Numbered from the stretch's first letter, positions 42,914 through 52,755 are shown. The stretch is 64,000 bases of DNA from Planctomycetota bacterium (GCA_020638655.1 JACKIC010000010.1:62001-126000); one strand, 5' to 3'. Notes: a model not told the origin generated them from the letters alone. Numbers and translations: made by a program.

Positions 42914-43858
42914 TCACCGCGACCCCTTCACGTAGTCGCGGTAGCGTCCGGCCACGTCGGCGGCCGCGGCGTCACCCTTGTGCACGTAGAGGCGCGCCGA
43001 ACCCGACAGGGTCTCGCCCTTGGCCAGCGTGAACTTCGTGCCGCTCAGCGCGTCGGCGCGGCGCGGCCCGAAGGTGCCGTAGTCGCGCGTCAGCCACTTG
43101 CGCCAGGTGCCGTCCTGCGGCAGCAGCACCGCGACGCCCTCGGTGACACCATCCACGGTGTTGCTGTAGTCCATCCAGTTGGCGTACTGCGCGTTGGTGC
43201 CGGCCTGGCCGCGGCGGCCGACGTCGTCGACGAGCACGCCGCCGCGCTCGACGCTGAACTGCGGGTGCATGCGCAGGTAGGGCCACGCGTAGTGCACCCA
43301 GTCGCTGTGGAACTTCACGGCGCCGTGGTTCGCGGTCCAGGTCCACGACAGGTCGATCAGCGCTTCGCCGCCGCCGAGCGCGGTCACCACCATGGTGCGC
43401 TCTTCGTCGAGCACCGGCTGTTCGCCGCCGACGAGCCACTGCAGCGTCGCGGCAAGCGTCGCGCGGTCGCCGCGCGCCTCGCAGCGCGGCATCGCGCGCT
43501 GGCGGATGAAGTGGCGGTAACCCTTGCTCGCGTCGTTCTTGTCGACCTGGTTCTGGAAGCAGTGGTAGAAGTCGACGACCGGGCCGTCCTCGAGCTGCAC
43601 CTTGTCGGCGAGCCACAGCGCGCGGTGGTGGGGATACGGGTCGGGGTGCTCGGCGACGAGGTCCTTGCCCGACGGGCTCTTCAGCGGGAACCAGTGCGGG
43701 ATCGCGAACTGCTGGCCGTACTGCCAGGTGACGATCTCGTGGTCGCCGTCGGCGATCACGACGCGGCCTTGGGAGTCGTCGCGGTCGATGCGCAGCGCGG
43801 GCTGCGGGCCCTGGGCGCTGGCGCAGCCGGCGGCGAGCAGCAGCAACAGCGTGCGCAT
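42914..43858 (-). CDS. PmoA-family (DUF6807) exported protein
   Basis: 314 residues with a lipobox-like AAGCAS and signal sequence. HWFPLKSPSGKDLVAEHPDPYPHHRALWLADKV and CFQNQVDKND mark the DUF6807 beta-sandwich family. The same fold occurs in the third gene of this operon. Family members are found with sugar-catabolic oxidoreductases in planctomycetes and Bacteroidota; a sugar-binding or mutarotase-like role is plausible. It ends 3 bases after the Gfo/Idh gene. Confidence 0.85.
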   Translation of the reverse strand: MRTLLLLLAAGCASAQGPQPALRIDRDDSQGRVVIADGDHEIVTWQYGQQFAIPHWFPLKSPSGKDLVAEHPDPYPHHRALWLADKVQLEDGPVVDFYHCFQNQVDKNDASKGYRHFIRQRAMPRCEARGDRATLAATLQWLVGGEQPVLDEERTMVVTALGGGEALIDLSWTWTANHGAVKFHSDWVHYAWPYLRMHPQFSVERGGVLVDDVGRRGQAGTNAQYANWMDYSNTVDGVTEGVAVLLPQDGTWRKWLTRDYGTFGPRRADALSGTKFTLAKGETLSGSARLYVHKGDAAAADVAGRYRDYVKGSR

Positions 43859-43860
43859 CC

Positions 43861-45210
43861 TCACAGCGTCCACGGCGCGCGGTGTTCGTAATCGAGCAGC
43901 GCGTTGGCGGCGTCGTCGCCGACGAACTTCTCGGCCTTGGGATCCCACTGCAGCTTGCGGCCGGTGCGCATCGCGATGTCGGTGATCACGCAGATCGTGT
44001 TCGAGCGGTGGCCGACCTCGACCGGGCAGATCGGCTCCTGCTTGCTGCGCACGCACTCGAGCCAGTTGCGGTAGTGGTTGCCGCTGACGTAGAGCTTCGT
44101 CTCGCCGTCGCCGATCTTCTCCTTGAGGATCTCGGCGGGGTCGGCTTCGATCTTGCCGCGCTGCACGAAGATCGTGCCGCGCTCGCCCGTGAAGCGCACG
44201 CCGGCCGGGTTGCCGGTCTCCTGGATCAGTTCGACGCCGTCGGCGTACTTGCCGGTCGCCTTGAACTGCGTGTGCACGTCGAACAGGCCGCGCTGCGGGA
44301 ACTCGGCCGTCGCCTGGATCTCGACCGGGCCGCTGTCCGTGTCGCCGCCGTGGCCCCACTGCGCGATGTCGTTCATGTGCGAGCCCCAGCCCGTGATCAT
44401 GCCCAGGCAGTAGCGGCGGATCTGCAGCCAGCCCGGCCGGCTGAAGTTGGGTTTGCCATCGGCCGCCGATTGCGGGTGCACGCCTTCCATCGCGTAGGGC
44501 ACCTTCTCGGTCGGGCCCAACCAGGTGTCGAAGTCGAAGCCCGCGGGCACGGGCGACTGCTTGGGGTCGCCGGTGCCGTGGTCGGGCGGCAGGTAGACGT
44601 GGATGCGGTGCAGCTTGCCGAGGCGCCCGTTGCGCACCAGCTCGCAGGCCTGGCGGAACTTCGCGTCGCTGCGCTGCTGGCTGCCGACCTGCAGGATCAC
44701 GCCGCTCTCGCGCACGGCCTTGACCAGCAGCTGCCCCTCGCGGTGCGAGTAGGTCATCGGTTTTTGCACGTAGATGCCCTTCTTGGCCTTGGCCGCGGCG
44801 ATCGCGCACAGCGCGTGCCAGTGCTCGGGCGTCGAGATCGTGACCGCGTCGATGTCGTCACGCGCGAGCAGTTCGCGGAAGTCGCGGTAGACGCCGACGT
44901 CGGGCGCGGCGCCCGGCAGCTTGTCCTTGTAGAGCTTGTCGAGCCAGTTCTTCGCTGCGAACGCGCGCGTCTGGTCGAGGTCGCAGACCGCGACGACGTG
45001 CGCGTCGACGCCTTCGATCAGGCCTTGCTTGGCGACGGCCTGCATGTCGCCGGTGCCCATGCGGCCCGTGCCGATCGCGCCGATGCGCAGCACGTTGCTC
45101 GGCGCGCGCTGTCCGAACAGGTGGCTCGGCGCGATCAGCGGCACGGCCATCGCGCCGGCGGACGACTGCAGGAAGGTGCGGCGGGAGAGCTTGGTCGGCT
45201 TTGTGGTCAT
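43861..45210 (-). CDS. Tat-exported Gfo/Idh/MocA oxidoreductase
   Basis: 449 residues. Tat signal LSRRTFLQSSAG is followed by LRIGAIGTGRMGTGD, the NAD(P)-binding turn. TPEHWHALCAIAAAKAKKGIYVQKPM is the EKP motif with Q in place of E at the key position. Further on LPPDHGTGD and GWGSHMNDIAQWGHGG contain the catalytic aspartate and histidine region. Such enzymes work in the periplasm on sugars or inositols with bound cofactor. Flanked by two PmoA-type genes (7 and 2 bases), it is the core of this operon. Confidence 0.9.
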   Translation of the reverse strand: MTTKPTKLSRRTFLQSSAGAMAVPLIAPSHLFGQRAPSNVLRIGAIGTGRMGTGDMQAVAKQGLIEGVDAHVVAVCDLDQTRAFAAKNWLDKLYKDKLPGAAPDVGVYRDFRELLARDDIDAVTISTPEHWHALCAIAAAKAKKGIYVQKPMTYSHREGQLLVKAVRESGVILQVGSQQRSDAKFRQACELVRNGRLGKLHRIHVYLPPDHGTGDPKQSPVPAGFDFDTWLGPTEKVPYAMEGVHPQSAADGKPNFSRPGWLQIRRYCLGMITGWGSHMNDIAQWGHGGDTDSGPVEIQATAEFPQRGLFDVHTQFKATGKYADGVELIQETGNPAGVRFTGERGTIFVQRGKIEADPAEILKEKIGDGETKLYVSGNHYRNWLECVRSKQEPICPVEVGHRSNTICVITDIAMRTGRKLQWDPKAEKFVGDDAANALLDYEHRAPWTL

Positions 45211-45217
45211 GGCGGGC

Positions 45218-46186
45218 TCAGGGAGTGGAGGAGTCGACGTAGGCAGCGACGGCGGCGGCCAGTTCCGGACCGGTCCAGCGGCCCGGGTGGGTGATCACGC
45301 GGTAACGCACGGTGAACCGGTCGCCGGGCTGCAGCGCCATCGGGCCGTAGCAGATCACCGCGGGCATGAAGAACGACATCTGCGGCGCGCGGATCGCGTA
45401 CCACGGCGACGGTGAGCGCACCGTGTCGGGGTGCGCGAGGATCGCCAGGCCCACCTCCTGCCCGTCGAGCACGCCGCTGTAGTCGAAGGCTGGCGCGCGG
45501 TCGCGGAAGCGGTTCTGCGCGTTCCAGGCGACGGGGCCCAGCGTGGTGTTCGCCTCGCGGCCGTCGAGCAGCGCGAGCCGCGCGCCCAGGCCCGCGTAGC
45601 CGCCGTTCGCCGCCCCGCCGGGTTCGCCCGGCAGCGGCGTGCGATCGAGCGTGCACGCGCGGCGGCACAGGAACTCGCCGTGCCAGTCGATCGCGAACGT
45701 GCCGTCCGCGGCCGGAGCGGAGACGTCGAGCACGCGGCGCTCGGCGAGCACCGCCTCACCGTCGGGTGGCGCGTAGTCGAGTTCGAGCACCAGTTGGGCC
45801 GTGCCGTCGTCGCGCAGCGCGTAGTCGGTGAGCTGCCAGGTGGTGCGGCCGACCGGGCGCCCGGTCTGTCGGTCGTTCTCCCAGTAGTTGACCTTGTCGA
45901 TGTACTTCCAGCTGAACCACAGCCCGTTGTGCCAGCGGTGGTCGCCGGGCATGTCGAGCGTCAGCACGCGGTCGCCGGGCAGGGCCAGCGGGTGGAAGCA
46001 CGGCTTGTGGTGCGCGTCGCCGAAGTGGAACTGCCAGACGACCTCGGTGCCCGTGGCCGTGGCGCGCCGCAGCGCGATCGACTGGCCGGGCACCGCGTCC
46101 CACGACAGGTCGGTGCGTGCCGGCGGCGCGGTGGCGCAGGCGGCGAGCAGGGCGATCAGGACGAGCGGAGCATGGCGAGCGGGCAT
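45218..46186 (-). CDS. PmoA-family (DUF6807) lipoprotein
   Basis: 322 residues from ATG 46186 (ATG 46231 would precede the signal with 15 extra residues). Lipobox LLAACAT is followed by VVWQFHFGDAHHKPCFHPLALPGDRVLTLDMPGDHRWHNGLWFSWKYIDKVNYWEND, typical DUF6807, with a cluster of histidines (HHKPC, HRWHNG) that may bind metal. As first gene of the operon, it probably shares a substrate with the oxidoreductase that follows. Confidence 0.88.
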   Translation of the reverse strand: MPARHAPLVLIALLAACATAPPARTDLSWDAVPGQSIALRRATATGTEVVWQFHFGDAHHKPCFHPLALPGDRVLTLDMPGDHRWHNGLWFSWKYIDKVNYWENDRQTGRPVGRTTWQLTDYALRDDGTAQLVLELDYAPPDGEAVLAERRVLDVSAPAADGTFAIDWHGEFLCRRACTLDRTPLPGEPGGAANGGYAGLGARLALLDGREANTTLGPVAWNAQNRFRDRAPAFDYSGVLDGQEVGLAILAHPDTVRSPSPWYAIRAPQMSFFMPAVICYGPMALQPGDRFTVRYRVITHPGRWTGPELAAAVAAYVDSSTP

Positions 46187-46250
46187 GGCGACGGCTGCGC
46201 AGCCTACCGCGGCGGGGGGCGGTCGTCTCACCGGTTCTGGCGAACGCCGC

Positions 46251-46973
46251 TCAGGCGCTCGCCGGCACCTCGTGCACCGACAGCAGACCGAGCCGCCGCC
46301 AGCCCAGCGTGAGCAGCCACGTGCGCGCGCCGGCCACGGGGCGCTCGACGCCGGTCAGTCCGTTCACGACCAGCCGTTCCTTCCAGCCGTCGAACCACGG
46401 TGCCGACGTGAACGTGTCGATCGCCTGGGACACCTGGACCTCGCGCCCCTCGGCCGCGTGCTTCCTGCCGTTGCCGAGCACGTAGCGCAGGGCGTTGCGC
46501 ACCTCGCGCGGCGACTTCAGCACGTGGTCGTGGAAGCGGTCCGCGAACACCTTGCCGCGCCGCTGCCAGTGCTTGTTGAGGCGGCGCGCGATGCGGATCA
46601 GCAGGCCCTGCACGCCGCGGGTCAGCGCCTGCCGACCCTGCGCCTCGACGACGAAGTGCAGGTGATCGTTGAGCACCGCGTAGTGCACGAGCCGCAGCCC
46701 GCCGCGCTGCCTCGCAGCCACGAACGCCTCGCGCAGCGCCACGTAGGTCGCGCGTTCGCGCAGCCGCGGCAGGCCGGCCCGCAGCTTGACCGTGACGTGC
46801 ACCGGAAAGCGCGACGCCTGCGCCTGCCGCGGCCGATGCTTCACGCCGGCGCGGTCGCCGTTGGGCTTGCGACCCGCGCCGGCGCGGCGGCCGCCGTGCT
46901 GGTTGGGGAACGGCAGGGTCGCGGCGGTGGGGCGGCGGTTCTTCGGCTTGTTCGTCTTCGGAATGCTCGGCAT
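46251..46973 (-). CDS. REP-associated tyrosine transposase (RAYT)
   Basis: 240 residues. It begins with a basic leader (GGRRAGAGRKPNG), then SRFPVHVTVKLRAGLP. The Y1 motif pair is LVHYAVLNDHLHFVVEA (HxH-type, DHLHF) and later FHDHVLKSPREVRNALRYVLGN with the catalytic tyrosine in ALRYV. Family members mobilise REP palindromes as single copies. An imperfect palindrome GGGGTCTGATCCC (47046-47058) lies 73 bases upstream, a plausible REP. Confidence 0.93.
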   Translation of the reverse strand: MPSIPKTNKPKNRRPTAATLPFPNQHGGRRAGAGRKPNGDRAGVKHRPRQAQASRFPVHVTVKLRAGLPRLRERATYVALREAFVAARQRGGLRLVHYAVLNDHLHFVVEAQGRQALTRGVQGLLIRIARRLNKHWQRRGKVFADRFHDHVLKSPREVRNALRYVLGNGRKHAAEGREVQVSQAIDTFTSAPWFDGWKERLVVNGLTGVERPVAGARTWLLTLGWRRLGLLSVHEVPASA

Positions 46974-47045
46974 CGGTATCTTGATAGGGCACTAATACAG
47001 GTTCGCGAGCACGAGTCAAGGAGTCGTCGTGCACTGCCTGTCGTG

Positions 47046-47058
47046 GGGGTCTGATCCC
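47046..47058. repeat. REP-like palindrome near the RAYT gene
   Basis: GGGGTCTGATCCC reads as a 13-base imperfect palindrome (GGG-TC-GA-CCC arms). It lies between the transposase and the following surface-protein gene. One copy only was found in this window. Confidence 0.4.
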
Positions 47059-47084
47059 GACCGACCGCAGCAGGGAACTCGTCC

Positions 47085-48752
47085 TCAGAACAGGAACGGG
47101 TCGGGCGGCGGGGTACTGCGCACTACCTCGACCACGGCGTCGACTCGAGTCGTCCCGTCGAGGCCCACGTCGAACCACGGGCCGCGCCAGGTGACGACAT
47201 CGATCGAGCACGCCACCAGTCGCGCACGGCCGGGTGGTGCATCGGTGATGCGGAACCGGCCGGTCGCGTTGGTCCAGCCCGAGGCCGACAGGAGCTGTCG
47301 ATCGTCGCCCTCGTATTCGAGTTCGACCATCTGCCAGGCGAGTGGGTGGCGCTCGAGGTCATGCACGGTGCCCGTGACGGTGGCTCTCCGGGGGGCGCGC
47401 AGCGGCGGCAGGTCCGTCACTTCGCCGGTGCGCAGTGCGATGTCTTCACTGCGCATGCCGACGGACTCGACGAACACGGGCACGTCGAGCGCCGGCGACA
47501 AGCCCGACACCTCGAAGCGGCCGTCGCGGTCGGTGTGGACCTCCGCCAGGACCGAGTGGAACGGTGTGCCGTCGTGAAGCAGCGTGGTGCCCTTGACGAA
47601 CACCCTTGCGTCGACCCGGGGCATGCCGCTTGCGTCGAGACACTGGCCGCGTGCACCTGCACTGCGGACGGCGTGCCAGGTCACCGACAGAGGCGGGGGA
47701 AGGGTTACGCGCGGTTTCGTTCGCCAGGTCGCGGTCACAAAACTGTCGTCGGGTGGCGCGATCAGCACGTGACCGCAATCGCGCAGTTCCAACCAGTGGC
47801 AGTGCTCGTTCCAGGGCGTGACGGTCGCCTCGAAGCAGCCGCGGTTGTCGGTCTGCGTCACGGGGCTGCCGTGGGCAAGCGTCGCGCCGACCAGCGGCGA
47901 GCCGTCGTCGCGCAGCACCTGCCCGCGGATCGTGACGGACGGCGCCGGACGGAACGCGAACTCCAACTCGAGCACGCCGCTGTCCTCGCGCGGCGGGCAC
48001 TCGAATGCGTCGTCGGTGCGCATTCCCGGTACGTGCGCCGTGCAGGAGGCGAAGCTCCAGGCATTGGGCAATCCTTGCACGAGGATCACCCCGTCGGCAT
48101 CGGGCCGCTGCGAGTAGACGGTGTCGGGCAGGCGATGACCGCAGCGGAACCAATAGTACGCGTGCTGGAGCTGCTCGGCCGTCGCGCCGCGCAACACGAG
48201 GCGCAGCGTGCGTTGGCGCTCGCGGGCCAGCTTCATCGTGACTCCGCGGCGCCCATCATGGACATGCTCGACGAAGCCGAGCTGACGGTCGTCTCGGTAC
48301 CCGATGACCTCGAGGAGTCCCAGCGGCACCGCCTCGAAGCAGAACCGGCCGTCTCGAGCGGATCGTGCCATTGCGGCGTCGAACCAGCGGTCGGCGCGTC
48401 GCGCGGTGAGGTCGACGTTCGCGAGCGGTTGGCCGTCGTCATCGAACACCCTGCCGTGCAACGGGCCGCCTGGTGGTAGCGCAATGCAAGGAGAGAGACG
48501 CTGCGGCGACGCCCATGCCGAAGCGCTCGCGCATCCTGGAGCCGTCGCACTCAGGTGGGCGTGTTCATGACGAAGCTCGAGCGTGAAGATGCCGTGGTGG
48601 TTCGTGACGGCGTTGGCGAGCATGACCTGGGGCTCACCGCCGGCGTGGGCATGGCGTCGCCCATGGTTGGGACTCTCGGGCGTGCATCGCACTGTCGCGT
48701 TGGCGATCGGCTTGCCGTCGAGGTCGGTGACGATGCCGGCGACCTGGTGCAT
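47085..48752 (-). CDS. multidomain carboxypeptidase regulatory-like protein
   Basis: 555 residues. At least four repeats of the carboxypeptidase regulatory (transthyretin-like) fold are visible: VAGIVTDLDGKPIANATVRC, LHGRVFDDDGQPLANVDLTA, IRGQVLRDDGSPLVGATLAHG and VTGTVHDLERHPLAWQMVELEY. No obvious signal peptide is seen at the chosen ATG, so the start may be further upstream or it may be cytosolic. These proteins are usually cell-surface structural or adhesive parts in planctomycetes. Its promoter region (105 bases) is shared divergently with the enolase-superfamily gene. Confidence 0.75.
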   Translation of the reverse strand: MHQVAGIVTDLDGKPIANATVRCTPESPNHGRRHAHAGGEPQVMLANAVTNHHGIFTLELRHEHAHLSATAPGCASASAWASPQRLSPCIALPPGGPLHGRVFDDDGQPLANVDLTARRADRWFDAAMARSARDGRFCFEAVPLGLLEVIGYRDDRQLGFVEHVHDGRRGVTMKLARERQRTLRLVLRGATAEQLQHAYYWFRCGHRLPDTVYSQRPDADGVILVQGLPNAWSFASCTAHVPGMRTDDAFECPPREDSGVLELEFAFRPAPSVTIRGQVLRDDGSPLVGATLAHGSPVTQTDNRGCFEATVTPWNEHCHWLELRDCGHVLIAPPDDSFVTATWRTKPRVTLPPPLSVTWHAVRSAGARGQCLDASGMPRVDARVFVKGTTLLHDGTPFHSVLAEVHTDRDGRFEVSGLSPALDVPVFVESVGMRSEDIALRTGEVTDLPPLRAPRRATVTGTVHDLERHPLAWQMVELEYEGDDRQLLSASGWTNATGRFRITDAPPGRARLVACSIDVVTWRGPWFDVGLDGTTRVDAVVEVVRSTPPPDPFLF

Positions 48753-48857
48753 GACTGCAATCTAGCGGGTGCCGCAGCTGGCGTGACGCCGCGAACTCGG
48801 AGGCCCCGCCCGAACAACGGGCTGGACGAACCGCCACTCCGCCGCACAATCCGCCGC

Positions 48858-50270
48858 ATGCCGTTGCCGCTGTCCCTGACCGAGGTCGCCTTCGCGCGCA
48901 CGCCGTGCCGCACCCGCCTGCCGTTCCGCTTCGGCGCGGTGACGGTGACCTCGGCCGACCTGCTGACGTGCCGCGTGCGCTGCGCTGCCGGGGCAGACAC
49001 GGCGAGCGGATACGCGGCCGACCTGCTGGTGCCGCGCTGGTTCCGCAAGGATACGGACGCGACGCCGCAGCAGGACGCCGACGAACTGCTGCAGTGCGCG
49101 CGGTCCGCGGCCGAAACGTTCGCGGCGCGGCTGCGGGCGCCGGACGCGCTGTTTGCGGCGTGGCGCGACGTGTTCGCGTCGTGCACCGGCGACGCCCCGG
49201 ACGCGCCCGATCGGCTCGCGCGCGGTTTCGGGGTGGCGCTGGTCGAACGCGCGCTGCTCGACGCGGCCAGTCGCCTCGCGTGCCTGCCGTTCGCGACCGC
49301 GCTGCGCGAGGACGTGTTCGGCTTCCGACCCGGCGAGGTGCACGGTGAGCTGGCCGGCTGGGACTGGCGCGCGGCGTTGCCGACGCCGTCGCCGCGGCTG
49401 CTGGTGCGGCACACGGTCGGCATGCTCGACGTGCTGCGCACCGGGGATCTCGCGCCGGGGCAGCGCCTCGACGACGGGCTGCCGCAGACGCTCGAACAGG
49501 ACCTCGCCGTCTACGGCCACCGCTGGCTAAAGGTCAAGATCGGCGCCGGGCCCGAACGCGACCGCGCGCGGTTGCTCGACCTCGCCGCGTTCCTCGGCGA
49601 GCGCGACCTCGCGCCGGGCATCACGCTCGACGGCAACGAGCAGTATCCGGACACCGCGCAGCTCGCCGAACTGCTCGAAGCGGTGGCCGCCGAGCCGCGC
49701 GGCCGCGAACTGCTGGCCAGGGTCGCGTGGATCGAACAGCCGCTGGCGCGCGCGTTCACGTTCGACCGGGTCCGCCACGCCGACGTCGCGCGCGTCACGA
49801 AGTTCGCGCCGCTGATCCTCGACGAGGCCGACTCGGGCCCCGACAGCTTCCGCCGCGCGCTCGACCTCGGCTACCGCGGCGTCTCGGTCAAGAACTGCAA
49901 GGGTGTGTTCCGCGCGCTCGCCAACTTCGGGCTGTGTCGCGCGGCGCCGGGGCGATTCCAGTCGAGCGAGGACCTGACCAACATCGGCGTGCTGCCGCTG
50001 CAGCAGGACCTCGTGACCGCGGCGGTGCTCGGGCTGCCGCACAGCGAACGCAACGGGCACCACTACTTCCGCGGTCTCGATCACCTCGGTCCCGACGCGG
50101 CCGCGGCGGCGGCGCGCGACCATGCGGACCTCTACGGGCCGATCGCGGGCGGCGACTTCGGGCTGCGCATCACCGGCGGTGAGGTGTCCTTCGCCAGCGC
50201 GCTGTCGGCGGTCGGCTACGGGCACGCCGGCGGCGAGATCGCCGCGGCCTGGAGCCCGGTCGCCGGCTGA
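48858..50270 (+). CDS. enolase-superfamily enzyme (mandelate racemase/MLE type)
   Basis: 470 residues from ATG 48858. The N-terminal capping domain is longer than usual (about 1-200, including RTRLPFRFGAVTV). Barrel motifs: LKVKIGAG (K225, K227), TLDGNEQY (D258), WIEQPL (E293), LDEADSG (D322) and VSVKNCKG (K345), so both catalytic lysines and the three metal ligands are present. It should abstract an alpha-proton from a carboxylic acid. The second enolase-superfamily gene of the window; substrate unknown. Confidence 0.88.
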   Translation: MPLPLSLTEVAFARTPCRTRLPFRFGAVTVTSADLLTCRVRCAAGADTASGYAADLLVPRWFRKDTDATPQQDADELLQCARSAAETFAARLRAPDALFAAWRDVFASCTGDAPDAPDRLARGFGVALVERALLDAASRLACLPFATALREDVFGFRPGEVHGELAGWDWRAALPTPSPRLLVRHTVGMLDVLRTGDLAPGQRLDDGLPQTLEQDLAVYGHRWLKVKIGAGPERDRARLLDLAAFLGERDLAPGITLDGNEQYPDTAQLAELLEAVAAEPRGRELLARVAWIEQPLARAFTFDRVRHADVARVTKFAPLILDEADSGPDSFRRALDLGYRGVSVKNCKGVFRALANFGLCRAAPGRFQSSEDLTNIGVLPLQQDLVTAAVLGLPHSERNGHHYFRGLDHLGPDAAAAAARDHADLYGPIAGGDFGLRITGGEVSFASALSAVGYGHAGGEIAAAWSPVAG

Positions 50271-50283
50271 GCCCGACTACCGC

Positions 50284-52755
50284 CTACAGCAGCACGCGCT
50301 CGTAGACCATGTTGGTGAAGCCAGGCGGCACGTGCGGCCCGAGCACGATCGCCTGGGTGCACAACTCGAGCCCGACGAACGCAGGGCTCGCCGGGATGTT
50401 CGCCGACCACGTCACCGACCCCGTCGGTGCCGGCAGCACCGCGACCAGCGACGCGGTCGCCGCGGACAGCTGCAGCTTGCCGGCGAGGCCCGGAACCGAG
50501 ACCGACGGCCCCGAGCCGAACGAGAAGCACGGCAGGAACACGGTGTTCGGTCCCGGCACCTCGGGCGCGACCCGCAGGCTCACGCGCAGCTGGCCACCGG
50601 GCTGCACGGGCTGCAGGCTCGCGGCGTCGCGCAGGCGGTTGGGCGCGCGGCGCCACTGGCCGCTTTCGACGTAGACGAGGTCCACGTCGCCGTCGTCGTC
50701 GAAGTCGAAGAAGTTGTTCTGGTAGGCGCCGAGCACGCTCATCCGCCCCGACGCGTCGGTGAACACGCCCGTGCCGTCGTTGCGGAACAAGGTCTCCGTC
50801 AAACCGCGGCTGAGCAGGTCGAGGTCGCCGTCGCCGTCCATGTCGAACAGCTGCATGCCGCCTTGCGCCAGGGAGGTGGGGAACGCGCCGCCGACCCGGG
50901 TGAAGGCGCCGGTGCCGTTGTTGCGGAACAGCGCGCGTCGGCTGACCGAAGACACGGTTTCGCGCACGATCAGGTCGAGGTCGCCATCGCCGTCGACGTC
51001 GCCAGCGAGCATCTCCTGCGCGAAGCCGCCGCCCGCCAAGGGGATCGACCCGCCGGGGGTGAACCCGCCGAGGCCGTCGCCGAGGTAGATGGGCATGGGG
51101 CCGGAGGTGGTGCCGCACGCGAGGTCGACGTGGCCGTCGCCGTCGAGGTCGGCGACCAGCAGGCCGTTGCCGCTGCCGGGTGGCACGCTGGACACCAGGC
51201 CGGCGTCGACGAAGCCCGCGGCGCCCTGGTTCTCGATCCAGCCGACTCGGCCCTGCCCCGCGGCCGCGAGCATGTCCACGTCGCCGTCGCCGTCGAGGTC
51301 GACGAAGTTCAGCGCGTTCGTGTCGTACGAAACGACGAGGTCCTGCGCGAACGTGAAGTGGCCCGCGCCGTCGTTGGTGAAGCGCTGCATCGGCGTCGCG
51401 GGCGGCTGCGGCGCGTACGACAACGTGAGCAGCAGGTCGAGGTCGCCGTCGCCGTCGAGATCGGTGAGCCAGGCGCGCTGGTACGTGGTCCGAGCGTCGC
51501 CGATCGGCTCGTCGATCCACATGCCGTTCTGATCGCGGCGCAGGACCTGCGGCGGGTTGGGGATCACGAGGTCGTCGCGGCCGTCCGCGTCGACGTCGCC
51601 GACCGCGGCGAGGTTGCCGTAGTTGTTCGCGCGCGCGGGCAGCGCGCCGAACTGCGTCGCCGGGTCGAGGAACGGCTGCGGCGCGGCGCCGTGCAACACC
51701 GTGACCGCGCTGTCCGACCACGCCGCGACCACGTCGATCGTGCCGTCCCCGCTGATGTCGCCCACGGTCAGCGCCAACGCGGTCACGTTGCCGGCCGGGT
51801 ACATCGCCGGCCTGAGGTCGAACGCGCGGTTGCCGACGTTGTGGAGCCAGTCGATGCCGGCTGCGGTGGGCAGCACCAGGTCGGGCAGGCCGTCGACGTC
51901 GAGGTCGGCGACGCGCGCGCCGTTGTAGGGGAGCAGCGCCGGTCCGTTCGACGGCGCGTGCTGCCAGCCGGCCGGGTCGTTCCAGAGCATGTCGAGCGAG
52001 GGGCTCTCGAAGGCGAGGTCGACGCGGCCGTCGAGGTCGAAATCGCCGGCGACGATGCCGGTGCTCGGCGACGTGAACGTGGGCAGGGGATTGCCGAGGT
52101 TGGTGAACACGCCGCCGGTGTTGTCGAGCAGCACGAGGCCCGTGGCGGTCGCGGCCGCGAGGTCGAGGTCGCCGTCGCCGTCGCGGTCGAACAGCACCGG
52201 GTACACATCGTGGTTGCCCACGAGCGAGCCGGGCACGGCGGTGAGCACGCCCGCGCCGTTGTTGTGCAGCAACTGCATGCCGCCCGCAGTGCCGAGGATC
52301 GCGTCGGGGGCGCCGTCGCCGTCGATGTCGCCGACCGCGATCCCCTTGGTGTCACCCGACAGGGTGCCGGCGATCTGGCCGGTCCACGTGAAGGTCGCGC
52401 CGTCGTTGCGCAAGACGCCCGCGGGCACGCCCACGGCGAGCGCCACGGCCGAGCCGACCAGCAGGTCCAGGTCGCCGTCGCGGTCGAAGTCGGCCCAGAC
52501 GGCGTCGCCGATGACGGTGGGGAACAGCAGCGTGCTCGTCCACGTGTGCGGGCCGGTGCGCCGCGCGAACGAGAACCCCGTCCACGGGTCGTTGAGCGCG
52601 GCGTCCAGGTCGCCGTCGCCGTCGACGTCCGCGAGCGCGATCAGGTCGTAGCGAGCGGGCGGCAGGTAATTCGCGCTCGCGTGTCCGTCCGAGGGGGCGA
52701 ACTGCTGGGCGACGGAAAGGGACGCGAGAAGAACGGTCGGGGCTGTGCGCAGCAT
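50284..52755 (-). CDS. large exported FG-GAP/VCBS repeat protein
   Basis: 823 residues with a signal peptide ending about SLSVAQQ. About twelve FG-GAP/VCBS units each show DxDGDGxxD loops (ADVDGDGDLDAAL, FDRDGDLDLLVG, DIDGDGAPDAIL, DLDGDGHVDLAC). The blades form beta-propellers that bind Ca2+. The final 150 residues are a separate beta domain ending FTNMVYERVLL, of the kind found on other exported planctomycete proteins. Adhesion or surface recognition is likely. Confidence 0.93.
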   Translation of the reverse strand: MLRTAPTVLLASLSVAQQFAPSDGHASANYLPPARYDLIALADVDGDGDLDAALNDPWTGFSFARRTGPHTWTSTLLFPTVIGDAVWADFDRDGDLDLLVGSAVALAVGVPAGVLRNDGATFTWTGQIAGTLSGDTKGIAVGDIDGDGAPDAILGTAGGMQLLHNNGAGVLTAVPGSLVGNHDVYPVLFDRDGDGDLDLAAATATGLVLLDNTGGVFTNLGNPLPTFTSPSTGIVAGDFDLDGRVDLAFESPSLDMLWNDPAGWQHAPSNGPALLPYNGARVADLDVDGLPDLVLPTAAGIDWLHNVGNRAFDLRPAMYPAGNVTALALTVGDISGDGTIDVVAAWSDSAVTVLHGAAPQPFLDPATQFGALPARANNYGNLAAVGDVDADGRDDLVIPNPPQVLRRDQNGMWIDEPIGDARTTYQRAWLTDLDGDGDLDLLLTLSYAPQPPATPMQRFTNDGAGHFTFAQDLVVSYDTNALNFVDLDGDGDVDMLAAAGQGRVGWIENQGAAGFVDAGLVSSVPPGSGNGLLVADLDGDGHVDLACGTTSGPMPIYLGDGLGGFTPGGSIPLAGGGFAQEMLAGDVDGDGDLDLIVRETVSSVSRRALFRNNGTGAFTRVGGAFPTSLAQGGMQLFDMDGDGDLDLLSRGLTETLFRNDGTGVFTDASGRMSVLGAYQNNFFDFDDDGDVDLVYVESGQWRRAPNRLRDAASLQPVQPGGQLRVSLRVAPEVPGPNTVFLPCFSFGSGPSVSVPGLAGKLQLSAATASLVAVLPAPTGSVTWSANIPASPAFVGLELCTQAIVLGPHVPPGFTNMVYERVLL

